Source: Stercorarius parasiticus (lineage: Eukaryota; Chordata; Aves; Charadriiformes; Stercorariidae). From it: DNA of 64,000 nucleotides. Within the stretch, counting starts at the first letter, position 1. The number at the start of each line of letters is the position of its first letter. The position numbers and the translations under genes are program-made. Below are positions 13,667 to 24,852 of the stretch, one piece after another. The notes beneath the pieces are model-generated. The model was not told the origin of the DNA and did no database searches. It saw only the letters and a list, made by a program, of their open reading frames with translations. The stretch covers positions 502,649 to 566,648 of the forward strand of contig VWZL01000360.1 of NCBI GenBank assembly GCA_013396915.1, written 5' to 3'.

Positions 13667-13860
13667 ACATCTTCCACAGCTGCATCTGAACAGATTTTCT
13701 AGCATATCTGCTTCTTTTTATATTTTAATCTTTACATAATAAGAGACCTAAACTGTTACCAGGATATATAGATACACAGGAAAACTGATTTAATGGAATT
13801 TTTCAGGTCATCATCACTTATTTTATACCAGAATTTGAATTACTACATCTGTTCCACTAC

Positions 13861-13930
13861 AATAAAAAAAAACAAAACACAAACAAACAACCCCAAAAAA
13901 AAACCCCAACACAACCACCACCAACTACCA
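13861..13930. repeat. A/C-rich low-complexity stretch
   Basis: Runs of A alternate with CCCC and AAAC/ACC units (CCCCAAAAAAAAACCCC at its centre). No tail-like link to the nearby CR1 is evident, since that CR1 ends in octamers and is oriented away. Confidence 0.85.
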
Positions 13931-16851
13931 TCACATGTTTCTGTAAACATTTAGGGTTTGTTTGCTTGCTTTTAACAGACATTTAGATAATGAAGAAAGT
14001 TGCAAACTATGTATTTCACTGTAGAAATTACAACTCATGTTTTGTTTGTTAAATTACATAAATTATACAGCTTTGGGTTAACTTTCTTGATTGGATGGCC
14101 TATGTTACTAACAGTATGAATCAAATCATTAATATGGAAAATAAAATGAGCTTTTCTGAAATTCATCTCGCATGGGTTAGTTGATAACAGACATAATGTA
14201 TGCATACATATCATACATACTATTCCTTCTTTCAGTGCCATCACTTGGCATATTATCATCACCTAATTAATTCCCCTTAACTACAAAATTGTTTCTCATT
14301 CTATCTTTCAGCTTTTATTGCTACATTTGCAGGTTATATGTCATGCACTCTATCGGCATATTTAGGTATTTGTTACTTTCCTTTGGCGGTCCCTTTTTAA
14401 GTGCTTTATTGGTAACAGTCTTTAATATTTCTAAAATATTTTTTGTGAAAAAAAATACCAAGTACACAATACATTTTAAGTGGATTCTAAATCTCTAATA
14501 CTAAGCATGCAACAAAGTAGAATTATTGGTAGATGTATCCAGAGAACTGGCCTGTACTAATATCATGCTTTTAAATATTAAATAAGTGGGTGTGACTGAA
14601 AAAGAAACTTTCACATTTATGAAGATATATAAGAAGGTTTTGTAGATAGGAAGAGCTTTTAATTCCTTTTTGGTAATAAATAGTGTTTCATTAAGCTAAA
14701 ATTCAATGTGTATCTCTGACACCACTAGATCTGATAATGAACATTTCTGCAAGATCAGAATAATCCATTCCTGTACATATTTGAAATTCTAAATATATGC
14801 TGCAACAGAAGATACAATCTGAACAATAAGAATAATAAGATTTCCTCAATTGGATATATTATGATTACACTATTTAGTCTGTGATGCCTTGCAATGAATC
14901 ACACATTTTGTTTACTTTTTAAAGACTACCTGCATTACACATGACAGTACAAACAACAATGCTAAGTTGTATTATTACACCTACTAATACTGCACACAAT
15001 TTTGAGCTGATATAAAGCCATATTTCTGTTGCTGCTTCACATCCATGGAGATCTGACCCACTGTCTTTCATAGTCTGAATGTTTCACATCCATTTTAAAT
15101 TATTCACTTTCCATCTTAAGAAATAGTTCTGTTGGTTTGTGGAATTAAGTGCAAGGATCACAGTCAGGTCTGGTGGATATGGCTACACATGGCATTTAGG
15201 CTCAGGATTTATACAAGATTTAAAAGGAATAAAAATTGAATCCAATATACATAAATAATAAACGTAATATTTACAATTATATAAATTATATAAAACTACA
15301 TACAAATGTAGTGAAACACACTATGTTCTTATTTATATCACTTCTATAGAGAAGCATTTTAGTGGGAAAGAATGATCCATTGAATAAAATCCTGTCTGAT
15401 CTACACCTATGAAGACTTCCTCTACCTATATCTAAATTATGTATGTAATGTAGGGCAAGTAATGTGCAAGTATGCATAAATTTATTACCAACTCTTCATT
15501 TAAATTATTAAAATCAATTATCTTAGTGAATGTCTGCTAAATGGAGTCCTCTGAACATGAGATTACATAAGATTAAGTGCCATCTTTGCCATTAAATATG
15601 AACATTCATTTTGGCAACATGACACAAAGGCAATTAAAACGGCCTTGGAGGTGCAGCTAGGAAGCCTTGCCAAACACCTTTGTCGATGTTTTTAGAAGGA
15701 TGCAATGGAAACAGAAGCACAAAAAGGAACCACAGCAACTATCAAAAATAAAAAAAAAACCCTTACCATATGGCAAATTCTCAGAATGATCCACTGTAAA
15801 CACAAGCAGACAACACTGATTTGATTCATCAGCGTGAATCAAATTTTTAAAATCTTAGTATTTCATTATATCAATAATTGCTCAAAAAGCATCTACTTGC
15901 ATCTATACATTAATGGATACCATGTGGTTTTTTTCTACATTTGGATTTACACAATCAAAAACTGCATACAGCACAGGTATTGTTTCTCAACTGTCAGAAA
16001 GAGTTTCAGGCTCAGTTTCTCTGGAGTCAGAAAGATTATTTGCCGTGGTCACTGAGAACATGCTCAAGTGTTTGCTGTACAAGACCAAAAAAAGCCTTCA
16101 GGTCTTACACTCTGAAAGACAAATGGAGAAAAGAGTTTTTCTCCCAGAGGCAACCAGGGTACTAGAGCGTAGGGCAGTGTCCCTGCCCGCCATTTAGGAT
16201 GACACCCTTCTCTAGACACATCCATATAGAATTTGACTGCTGACATGGAAATTTCTTTTGTAAATAGTGGAGAATCGTACTTCCTTGTAACCTTGTCTGT
16301 GCCAGGTGACCATCCTCTCTGCCTCCCTCCACTCATTCCCCTCTTCCCTTCCTGCATAGCCACCTGTTCAGCTCCTGCTGATTCACCTACTTTTTCAAAA
16401 CAGACCAAAAAAAGGGCAAAGACAAACCTCAGAGAACTGGTATTTGGCAGCACAAGAAATGGGGTGCAAGTCTTACATTCAGGTGTTATTCTCTATCCCC
16501 CCACACAACAGTAGCATCTAAGGACCAACAAAGGATGGGACATCACTGATCTATGTAGCTGTGGGTCATGGAGCAGACAGCCCCAGCCAACTGGCCTACA
16601 CCAGTCCAGCACCGATCTGCACAACCTTTCCTAGCGTTCAAACTATGACCTGCCACAGGAGAAAAGTTACTCTTCAAAAGCAAAAAAGGAAAAAAGTTAT
16701 CAAATCCCTTCCTCACTTTACAAATAGAATTATTAAGTGTATAATAAGGTTTTGGACTCTTCTCTCATCACTATAAGTTATTATAGGTAATGTAATTCAC
16801 AGCTCAATGGAAAGTTCAAACCATAGGATCATAAACTGCACTGCCTTCTTT
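13931..16851. other. Unassigned intron sequence
   Basis: No recognisable gene or repeat. A 129-codon frame on the minus strand at 16064-16453 overlaps a 93-codon frame on the plus strand. Neither resembles a known family and the region has no promoter-like features. Confidence 0.65.
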
Positions 16852-16877
16852 AAAAAAAAAAAAGAGAGAAAAAAAAA
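16852..16877. repeat. A-rich tract with GAGAG interruption
   Basis: A-run, GAGAG, A-run. It abuts the internal CR1 fragment at 16879. Confidence 0.88.
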
Positions 16878-16878
16878 T

Positions 16879-16987
16879 TCGTGAGGTTTTTTTAGATCTT
16901 TCGGTCACATGGGCCCACTTCTCAAGCTTGTCCAAGTCCCTCTGTATGGCATCCCATCCCTCAGGCATGTCAACTGCACCACTCAGA
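16879..16987 (-). mobile_element. Internal CR1 ORF2 (reverse transcriptase C-terminal side) fragment
   Basis: On the minus strand this segment reads LSGAVDMPEGWDAIQRDL followed by DKLEKWAHV. That matches the CR1 ORF2 region downstream of the reverse-transcriptase core (typically written PEGxDAIQRDLDRLEKWA). The reading frame is open across the fragment but ends abruptly after WAHV and lacks the following NLM-F-K-C motif. Both flanks are unrelated: an A-rich tract on one side, non-CR1 intron on the other. It is an isolated piece without the 3' UTR, pointing the same way as RYR2. It is not a functional gene. Confidence 0.9.
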
Positions 16988-19586
16988 CCAAAAAAATGCA
17001 CAAAAAACATTCACAAAATTAGAAATACAACTGTACTTTGAAATTTGATGCCATTTAAAATGCTATTTTGTGATAAGATGTATTTCTTGTCAGAAACAGT
17101 ACCATATCAAATTTCATAGCAAAAGATGTCTCTCCAAGAGCTACAAAGAAACCAACCTAAAGCCTGAAAACAAGCTGTAACGTAGCTCCAAATATGAATG
17201 AATTCCTTATTTAAAATTCAAACACCTTACAATATGTACAGAAAAACAATAGATTTGCAGAGCTGAGAAATAAAGAGGATGTCTTTGCTCAGTAAAGTGA
17301 TTTGAAAAGCATGGATTGCTTCCAAAAGGAGTGAAGAAAGTGGAACATGGAAACAGTTTTGAAATGTGAACACATGTGAACTGATAATGCTTGTTAAAGT
17401 GTTTGCTAATTTAGCCCAACTATCATCATCCATCTTTTGTTAGTATGTTTTCAAAATCTGCTTTTCTCCTCCAACGCTGAGGGAATCTACACAACCCTCC
17501 AAAGAAACCCTTGTGTTGTATATCTGAACAGAAGAAAATAAAATTCATTAAGCAATTTTCATAATAGGTCTCCCAGTGTTATTGTTGTAATGGGATAAGT
17601 ATTAATAGTCAGTAGATGCCAAAGTATTCTATCATTATATATCTTCAATTTGACCGTTATTTTTCTAGTGTGAATTATTAAATGATCCTAGGGCAAGAAA
17701 GCCCATGTGAATAAGCTGTGCCAATAAAATATGAGCTACATCACCAAGAGCCACATATTGGAGAAAAGCAGGGGATTGTATCAGGCATTCTCAAGAATGC
17801 AAGTCTAGGATGATAGCTGAGGTCTATTAGTTGTGTTTAGCCTCGTACTGGTGCTTGGTTTCGTACCTCATCCTTGATACCTGGCTGTAGTTCAGATGCC
17901 ACACTACTGTTTGCATTAATATGCATTGCAATCCCATTACACCTAGAAAATTGTCTTAAAGACATGCAGGGAATTTTTTTTAACTGGCTCAAGGACTCTA
18001 CTGGAACCTTTTTTGAATTATCATATGCCTCCTGTAATATCTTCTATGCTTTTCCTTATGTAATGCAATAATAACATTGTATGGGCATAGACATTAGGAA
18101 GAAAAACTTTTTTATTTACTTTTATTTATTCTTCTTTACAATCAACTTTTCATTAAGGATTTGGTAATTTTATGGCTCCCTCAGCATTTATATCTCCAAA
18201 TGACTTCAAATAAGCTCATCCTAGGAAACTGTCAGCCCTTAAAAATTAAAACAAGGATGCACTGCATGGGTTTTCTTTTGTTTGCTTTTTTCCCTCAAAG
18301 ATCATGCAGAATTAGCAGAATAAATATAGCTTCACAAAACAGGGAGAAAAAGCAGCATCAACAAGCAAGCACAGGAAACTGATATGTAATTTACACTGTA
18401 TTCCTTAAAGACAAGAATTTTGGAGTTTTATATAGTGAGAGAGAGACTGTAGACTTAATATCCGAACTTACTGAATGATAACAAATTCATTAAATAGATT
18501 TTTCTGGCCTCACAGGCAACTAGCACTGCAACCACTTCTATCCCAACACATTTTTATTGTTAAAAAGAGTCACTTAAAACAGAACAGTATGAATGAATTC
18601 ATCAGGATCACTGCTATTATAATGAATCATTAATATCCTAGTGAAAAATTCATTATTATGAATAATACATTCAAAATGATGAGACAGAAAATGAAGCATT
18701 ACTCTGCAATGTATCAGAGAGAATCAAAGTGATGTTACGGAAGTTGGCAAGATAAAAAACATCATTTTTTGTTCTAAATCTTTCTAGATACCTTTCCAGA
18801 TGCTTTACCTTTATTTTATTTTCTCATCAAACATTTATATTTTAGCTGAAGAAAAAACAAATTTGTAAGCAACATTCTTCCCTTCATATAAATAAAACAG
18901 CCACATACACTCATTACTTTGGTCACAAAACCAGTTCTGCCCTCAGAAGGCACATCTTTCTCTTCCAAACATTTATTTGAGCATGTGATTGTGAAACAAA
19001 ACCCCTCCTTTGCAACAAACAGCAAAGTTAATTTTTCAAACTACTGTATCTACTGCATATATATAGCAGAGTTATAGTAGGCTTAGATAACAAACTGATT
19101 AGAGGAGATAATTTTGATACTTGCACTATTACTCTGCTCAGTTAGGAATTAAAAGGACTTAAAGTAATAACCATCTCAATGTAAATGTCACAGAACAAAA
19201 ACTTATCACAAAGAGAATAATCACTTTCTTTCCTGTGGAGTTAGAATCAGAGTAATCAAATGTGTCTTTGAACCGCAGCACACAAAAATTGCACTGCGGC
19301 TTTCTACAACTGAGTTTGGACAACCAAAATAACAAGCATATTACTGAGCTGGACTTCTGCAGCTAGCTAGTTTTAAAGTGAGCGCGAAACAGAAAGCATA
19401 GCGTTAGAGTCCAGCCAAAGGGCCGTGACAAAGGAAAAATTAAACTTCGAAGGGGAATTAAATATTCCTTATACTATTGATAGATTTGATTTGTCCTCTC
19501 TCCTAGACAGATTTGTGTATAGTACATCAAAGCAATCAATATTATAACTATATCCTTGCTTCATACATGACGCTTAACACGCTCAG
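16988..19586. other. Unassigned intron sequence up to exon 2 donor
   Basis: AT-rich; nothing recognisable on either strand. Confidence 0.65.
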
Positions 19587-19592
19587 CAGTAC
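19587..19592 (-). other. RYR2: Splice donor of RYR2 exon 2 / intron 2 (weak)
   Basis: On the minus strand the exon ends AAG and the intron begins GTACTG. Only G1, T2 and A3 of the intronic consensus GTAAGT are kept; the usually strong +5 G is T. The exonic AAG fits U1 pairing and may compensate. Confidence 0.93.
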
Positions 19593-19712
19593 CTTAGAAT
19601 TTGATGTGGATTCCAAAAAGCAAAGCCTGTTGCCAAATCCTTCTGCAGCAAGACACAATTTCTGTTGCTCCTTGTGAACAGTTGCGGTGCACTGCAGAAC
19701 CACTTCATCATC
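19593..19712 (-). CDS. RYR2: RYR2 exon 2 (cardiac ryanodine receptor, residues about 17-56)
   Basis: This exon encodes 40 residues that directly precede exon 3 in the protein. On the minus strand it starts [17 protein letters not shown], passes through [15 protein letters not shown] and ends ESTSNSK. It forms early strands of beta-trefoil domain A, part of the cytosolic N-terminal gating ring of the tetrameric channel. It is 120 bp with phase 0-0 borders: acceptor AG at 19713-19714 behind a T-rich tract, donor GT at 19591-19592. Relative to the mammalian protein as remembered, the only change is I28V. There is no stop or frameshift. The [12 protein letters not shown] core is shared with RYR1 and closely matched in RYR3, so it marks the family. 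The TSNSK ending and the RYR2-specific exon 3 downstream fix the paralogue. Exon 1 (about 16 codons) is not in the window. Confidence 0.97.
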
Positions 19713-19742
19713 CTACCAAAAATGCAAACAAAAACAGAACAG
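19713..19742 (-). other. RYR2: Splice acceptor and pyrimidine tract of RYR2 exon 2
   Basis: On the minus strand the intron ends with a T-rich run followed by GCATTTTTGGTAG, immediately before the GAT GAT codons. No branch point stands out clearly. Confidence 0.92.
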
Positions 19743-20697
19743 TGGTTATGCTTCTGACCCAACAAGATCTGGAGAAGCATTGCTAACCTTAGTTATCCCC
19801 GAACACAAGCAGAACTGAATCTCATCATAATTTGTTATTCTCAGAGTTGTGAATGTGGGCAAGTAAATTAAAAAATTTATAACTACATATGTGCTTTTCC
19901 TGTTTGCCTATCCTTGTAACAAAAGTCAGTATGCATGAAATACAAATGTTACGGGAATAAATCTTTGCAGTAAAACAGCCAAAGATCTTGTCAACAAACC
20001 TGAAAGAACAGAAGTAGACCCTTATTTAAATCCCACTTCTTCAAAGTAACATAACCATGAGCTGGAGAATCCCTTTGCAGAAATATGGTTTAAGTTAGAA
20101 AGAAAACTTTATTCTAATGAGTCTATTTTCTAGCAAAGGTTTTCTGTTTAAGAATAGAAAAAATAGTATCACCCTGTATGTTCTGCCCATTTATTTATGA
20201 AACAAAATTAGAGTTTACAATAATAAATTTCACATGAATGATTGTGAAGAGGTCATTTAACACCGTAAACAAAATGTAATACAACAATAAAACTACAGGA
20301 TGAAGCATGCAACTGGAAGCAGAAGAGGATGAGACTACGAAAATACACGCATTAAGGCAGGCATGTTTATCAAAAAGAGTTGTTCTTACAGGAAGCTTTT
20401 TACATAGGGACATTCTGAAAAGTTCATCAAATTAAAGAAATGCCTGAATTTAAATTGAACCGAGTAATTTGAAGCCACTTGTAAACACCTATCCTGAATT
20501 AAGCTGGCCTTTTATTTGGTTTAATTTACTTCACTCTAGTAATTAACCTAAACTAAATTAAAGTGTATTTAACTCTGAAAAGAACAGGAGATTAAATAGA
20601 ATTTAATCAGACGCTTTAAAAATTAATCCATGTTTTCTTTTTAGAATTGTCCCCATGTAGCACACCCTAGCCCTAAGTGTAGGTAAACCCATTTTCC
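19743..20697. other. Unassigned intron sequence upstream of exon 2
   Basis: No recognisable feature beyond the exon 2 acceptor. Confidence 0.65.
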
Positions 20698-20928
20698 TTG
20701 TATACTAAGCTGCATATCACTTGTGATCCACAGCCAGTTGTAGAGGCAAAAAGTAGTAACTGCTTCCAGTCAGACATTAAATCCAGAAAGTGTAACACGT
20801 GCTTATGTTGCATGTGTAGTTCACAATGTACAATTGTAATTAACAAAGAAAAGTCCCTAAAGGCTGAAATCGAGGATCTAGAAGACCACCTACACAGAGC
20901 TGAGAGCTTTGCTGTATGCTCTTTGTAA
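20698..20928 (+). pseudogene. Candidate relic of a LINE ORF1-like coding segment (Cys-rich then helical)
   Basis: An open frame of 76 codons contains CNTCLCCMCSSQC followed by a charged heptad-like stretch, EKSLKAEIEDLEDHL. A cysteine cluster leading into a coiled coil of the LKAEIxDL type resembles ORF1 proteins of some CR1/L3-clade LINEs, as I remember them. The match is by pattern only. It could equally be a chance frame. It lies antisense to RYR2 and has no flanking ORF2 or 3' UTR that I can see. Confidence 0.3.
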
Positions 20929-22355
20929 AATTAGCATCTATTAAAAGCCAGAGCATTTTCGGAGGCGGGGGCAGGGGGGGAAGTAGGTGGTGTTGGTTGT
21001 TTGGTTTTGGTTTTTGAAGCACAAAATTCGTATTTCCTAATCTTAATTGCACTTGATTCAAACAAAAGTTTATTGTCAGGTTAAAAATAGTGGTGTTAGA
21101 TTGCAGCTCTATAAACACACTCTCCTCCTCCTTTCTCTTCCTAGCCTTTCTTCCTAAATTACCACACCAGCAGAATGGAAATTCCAGTAACCCTGTCACC
21201 ATCATACGTTGTGCTAGAGTTGTCCCCAAAAAAGGTCACTAGAGAAGATGTCAACATCGTACCTCCATAGCCACACAACATAGCAAGGCCACTTTCTACT
21301 GAAATGAACCACCAATGTAATTTTTTTACTGCCCCATTTTCTATCATTGTACGCTGCACTTTTAGGGAAAGTCTGAAAAGTGTTCTACATAGCCCATCTA
21401 CAAAAACAATTCTATGATGACAGCAGCAAAAGTATAAGTTGGTTTGGGGCAAGTCCCTCACATACTAAATTTTAGTTAATGATCTAACGCATCATATCCT
21501 TCCCTGCAAACCACTTAGGCACAATCACCAAGCATACATGTATAACGTAGATTCTGACCGTTGGAGGGAGGATTAAGAACACAAATGTACCAATTGCGAA
21601 ATTTCCTGACATACAAACTTTCTAAATTCATTTTGCAATCATTATCTCTTCTTTTGCTGTACAGTTTAGAGAGTAGATGGCTTATTTTTTTAAATACATA
21701 ACTCACAAATAAAGACTGATTTCTTAAAAATGCTTACTAATTAATGAAAACCAACCAACCTCCCATGCCCTTTTTCAAAAGTTAATTCCTGGTTTGGCAA
21801 GACATGCTCATTAAACAACAAAGCAAATCACAACTCTGTTTTGCTACATTTTCGTTGTTTTTTGTGTAGATGGTTATAATAAATGTTCTCTTAATTCAGG
21901 TCACAGAGTCGTAGTATTGTGGAACTTCTTTCTCTAGTCAAGGTGGGGTTGATAAAATTGGCACAGAAGGTTAAGAAAGATACAGTGCCATTGGCAGATC
22001 AAGTGAAAGGCGATTACAGGTACTGATGTGTTATACACACCTAGCTCTGAGTTAGTTTGCATTTCTGTGCACGTCATTGGAGAAGAATCTAATATAAACA
22101 CTACCCTGGATTCAGTCTTCCAACATTTACTAACTACATGTTCAGAAGATTCCTATAGATATACAATTTGATTGTGTTGCAGCATTATATTAAGATACAT
22201 AATTCCATTCCATTTCATTAGAGAAGGTTGATAAGTGGGTAAGCGTCTCAGCACTGTCTGTCTTTCTAAACCTGTTTTCAAATCAGCAAATGCTATCCAA
22301 TTCCAGTATCAGGAGAGCTAAAAATGCGTAATTTCCTCATTTGAAGTCACACCAC
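20929..22355. other. Unassigned intron sequence
   Basis: It includes a G-rich patch at about 20960-20985 and a GT-rich patch to 21018. A 129-codon minus frame (20840-21229) includes a proline run produced by the G-rich patch and looks like a chance frame. Confidence 0.6.
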
Positions 22356-22384
22356 CAAAGCGACCTTCACTGAAGGTCACTTTG
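22356..22384. repeat. 14-bp inverted repeat with 1-nt spacer
   Basis: CAAAGCGACCTTCA (22356-22369), C, TGAAGGTCACTTTG (22371-22384). The arms pair with one mismatch. It contains an everted pair of nuclear-receptor-like half-sites (GACCT and AGGTC). Function is not known. Confidence 0.75.
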
Positions 22385-23744
22385 CTCTTGTACGAGGAAA
22401 GCTATAGCGTGCATCATATTAAATGTCTATTAAATAAAAATACTTTTCAGATATTCTTAAATCTTGAATTACAAGATGTCTCAGACTGGTTCATTTCCTC
22501 CTGTTACCTTCTGAGCATTTTCACATCCATACATTATGCAGATGAGGTTTTAGATCATTATTTTTTCTGTCAGTCACTGTCAGATTAGAACTGATGGAAG
22601 TAATTTATATTTCAAAGGGCTGTAACTGTAGCCTTCAAAGTTAAGCAAATACATCATTATGTATCCAGATACACTCCTATCCCCTTCTTTCCTAACTCTC
22701 CTCACGTGAGACTGAAAATTTGGGGGTAGAGGCAACACAAAGGTGTTGACAGGAGTATTCATATCTTTTAAACACCTCTGTCAAATGTTGAGTTGCTTAA
22801 TAACATCGTAAACACAACAGATGAAAGTTAAAGAGATTCCAAGAAGCCAGCTTCAAGCACAGATGTTTAATGCTAAAATGTAATCACTTGTAGGATTTTT
22901 GATCCACTTGGAATCTAAACTCTTGGACAAACTGTGTTTTAAGACATGTAGAAAGACTTGTCTATGCAATGACAATATTAAGTGCAAAGCCACAAGAAGA
23001 AAACCTAGTCTTCCACAACACAGTTACAGGTCTTTAATTGATTAAGGTAACACACGTGTTAATGAACAAAAGTATGTGTCTGTCATATACAACGAAATGA
23101 GTTTAAGCATATACTTGATCTAATTAAAATCTTATTAAAAAAACAGTATCTATATTCTACAAAAGCATTTTATTTAAACCATATTCAAAACAACCACAAC
23201 AAGACATACATTATACAGAATATAGTATAGTTTTGAAAGAACTCCAGCACAGTTTGGAAGGAAGGGCAATAGCAGAGACATTTCCACTGCCAGATATCTT
23301 TGTTATTCTTGTTTTGCTGAATAATCACCACTTTGATACACATCTGCCAGTTTCCTCTGTGAAAATAGGAAAATTTTAGTATTTCCATTCCAATTTGCTA
23401 TCACCATAGCAGCCTTCATTAGTAAGCTCAAAGATGTTGCTTTGTCTTCTATTTTTCCAGTTTTTGGATACAGAAAAAGGTACCACGAGAGTAAGGGAAA
23501 GTAGGTGCCAAAAACCACGCAAATTCTGTGCACACAGTGGTGCTGCAACTTATTACCAAATGCACAAGGCAAGTAGTCACCATAACAACAATGGAGCACA
23601 GTCTCAGATATATCTGCGTTTACTGCAAGTAAAAGTGAATCCAACTTGAGAAGCTGTCCATTTAATTTAGGTACTTTAATGGATTATTCTTCCACCTATT
23701 CTCATTCATCCTTCAGCTCACAGCCTGATCTTCTCCATAACACT
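22385..23744. other. Unassigned intron sequence
   Basis: Overlapping frames of up to 113 codons on the minus strand at 23303-23644 carry no recognised domain. Confidence 0.6.
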
Positions 23745-23905
23745 TTTGGGAACTTGGAAGTACAGTTATCTCCATTCCACAAATGGGGAGGTAAGGAGCA
23801 AAGATGATACTGCCTACCTACACTAACAGAGCATGCCTAGGGGAGAGCAGGAATGGTACCCAGATTGCTAAACTGATAAACCAAGTCAGAAAGCTATTCT
23901 CCTCC
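23745..23905 (-). mobile_element. Candidate MIR SINE, highly diverged
   Basis: The plus strand reads like the reverse complement of an amniote MIR core. It has TTATCTCCATTCCACAAATG where MIR has a TTATCCCCATTTTACAGATG-like segment. Further on, GCAGGAATGGTACCCAGATT stands where MIR has a GGATTCGAACCCAGG-like segment. Spacing between the two blocks is roughly as expected. Divergence is heavy, so this is a tentative call. Confidence 0.45.
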
Positions 23906-24410
23906 CCAAGTTTGCAAATGAACACGATGAAGACAATGTGCAGCTAAGGCTAATGTAACCAGCCATAAACAGTCCTTTAGGATTATGACAAAGTACCATT
24001 TTGGAGTAATCCATTAGTCCCGATAAATCCTTATGTGTCAGCCAGTACATGCGTTCATAGTTCTAAAGACGTATCTTCCAGCAAAAAGACACTCTACTTT
24101 GTGTTATGTCAGATACCTGCCCTGACTCAAACAGCAAGAGTGTTTGATAAGTACACTACTGCATTTATCATTCTGATTCTTCAAGAAGCATTCTGAAAAA
24201 AAACAAGGGGTAGGTGTTACCTATGCCACAAAACTCTATTTTTTAAGCATCCAATTTTGGAAAGCAAGGACAGCTATTGAACAGAGCAGCACACGGCGGA
24301 TTCTTAATTATATCTATTCATTATGGGCTACTTAATTATTTTCATGAAATCTTTGTTCTCACAGAAACTAAACAAATAGCTAATTTATTTAGCAGACAAC
24401 CCAGTAATTT

Positions 24411-24433
24411 AAAAAAAAAAAAATAAACCCCAC
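24411..24433. repeat. A-tract ending in CCCC
   Basis: Thirteen A, T, AAA, then CCCC. One of several A-tracts in the window that end in a C run. Confidence 0.85.
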
Positions 24434-24829
24434 CTTTAATAGCACCACAACAGTTTCTACAGCTAAAAATTACTCTTAAAGCCAAAATGCTGGCAGCAAT
24501 AGCCATAAACTGGCAAACTGCATGCTCAGAAGCGCATTCCAGAAGACCAGATTAATGAGGGAAGAGCACAGTCTTGCTATCAAGGTACAATATTAAAACA
24601 GCAAGTTCTCAAAGATCCTTAATAGCACTTACTTTCATCTACAGTGATTATTTGACTTTTCTGTAAAATCCACTCAAACTTCCTAAGATTACATGAAATA
24701 TATACTACCCAGTCAAGAAAAAGGTTAGTTTCTCATGTAAAGATGTGGGCATGTTATGTTTCAACATAAATGTTTTCACTAGGTATATTTTTCCAAGGTC
24801 AGCAATTTCAAGTTATGACTGAACAAAAC

Positions 24830-24852
24830 ATATATATACACACACACACACA
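24830..24852. repeat. (TA)n(CA)n microsatellite
   Basis: Four TA units followed by about seven CA units; a potentially polymorphic compound dinucleotide repeat. Confidence 0.92.

Larger units (their letters stand above)
225..19592 (-). other. RYR2: RYR2 intron 2, complete, about 19.4 kb
   Basis: The intron is bounded by the exon 2 donor and the exon 3 acceptor and is complete here. It is AT-rich and has no recognisable coding exon on either strand. It contains CR1 fragments at 2183-2256, 3301-3431, 13455-13666 and 16879-16987, plus A/T tracts. The rest I describe only as unassigned intron. Confidence 0.93.

Noticed and set aside
13861..13930. A/C-rich stretch as the poly(A) tail of a retrogene
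   Set aside because: No open frame or cDNA-like sequence precedes it on the plus strand and no target-site duplication is evident.
16064..16453. 129-codon minus frame
   Set aside because: No recognisable domain, overlaps an opposite-strand frame, and has no splice or promoter context; likely chance.
19583..19780. 65-codon minus frame and 61-codon plus frame over exon 2
   Set aside because: They are in other frames than the RYR2 coding frame and are shadows of exon 2.
21081..21090. MEF2-like site TTAAAAATAG (also 59253-59262)
   Set aside because: A ten-base AT-rich motif is expected many times by chance in this composition; no supporting cluster seen.
20840..21229. 129-codon minus frame with a proline run
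   Set aside because: The proline run comes from a local G-rich low-complexity patch; no family resemblance.
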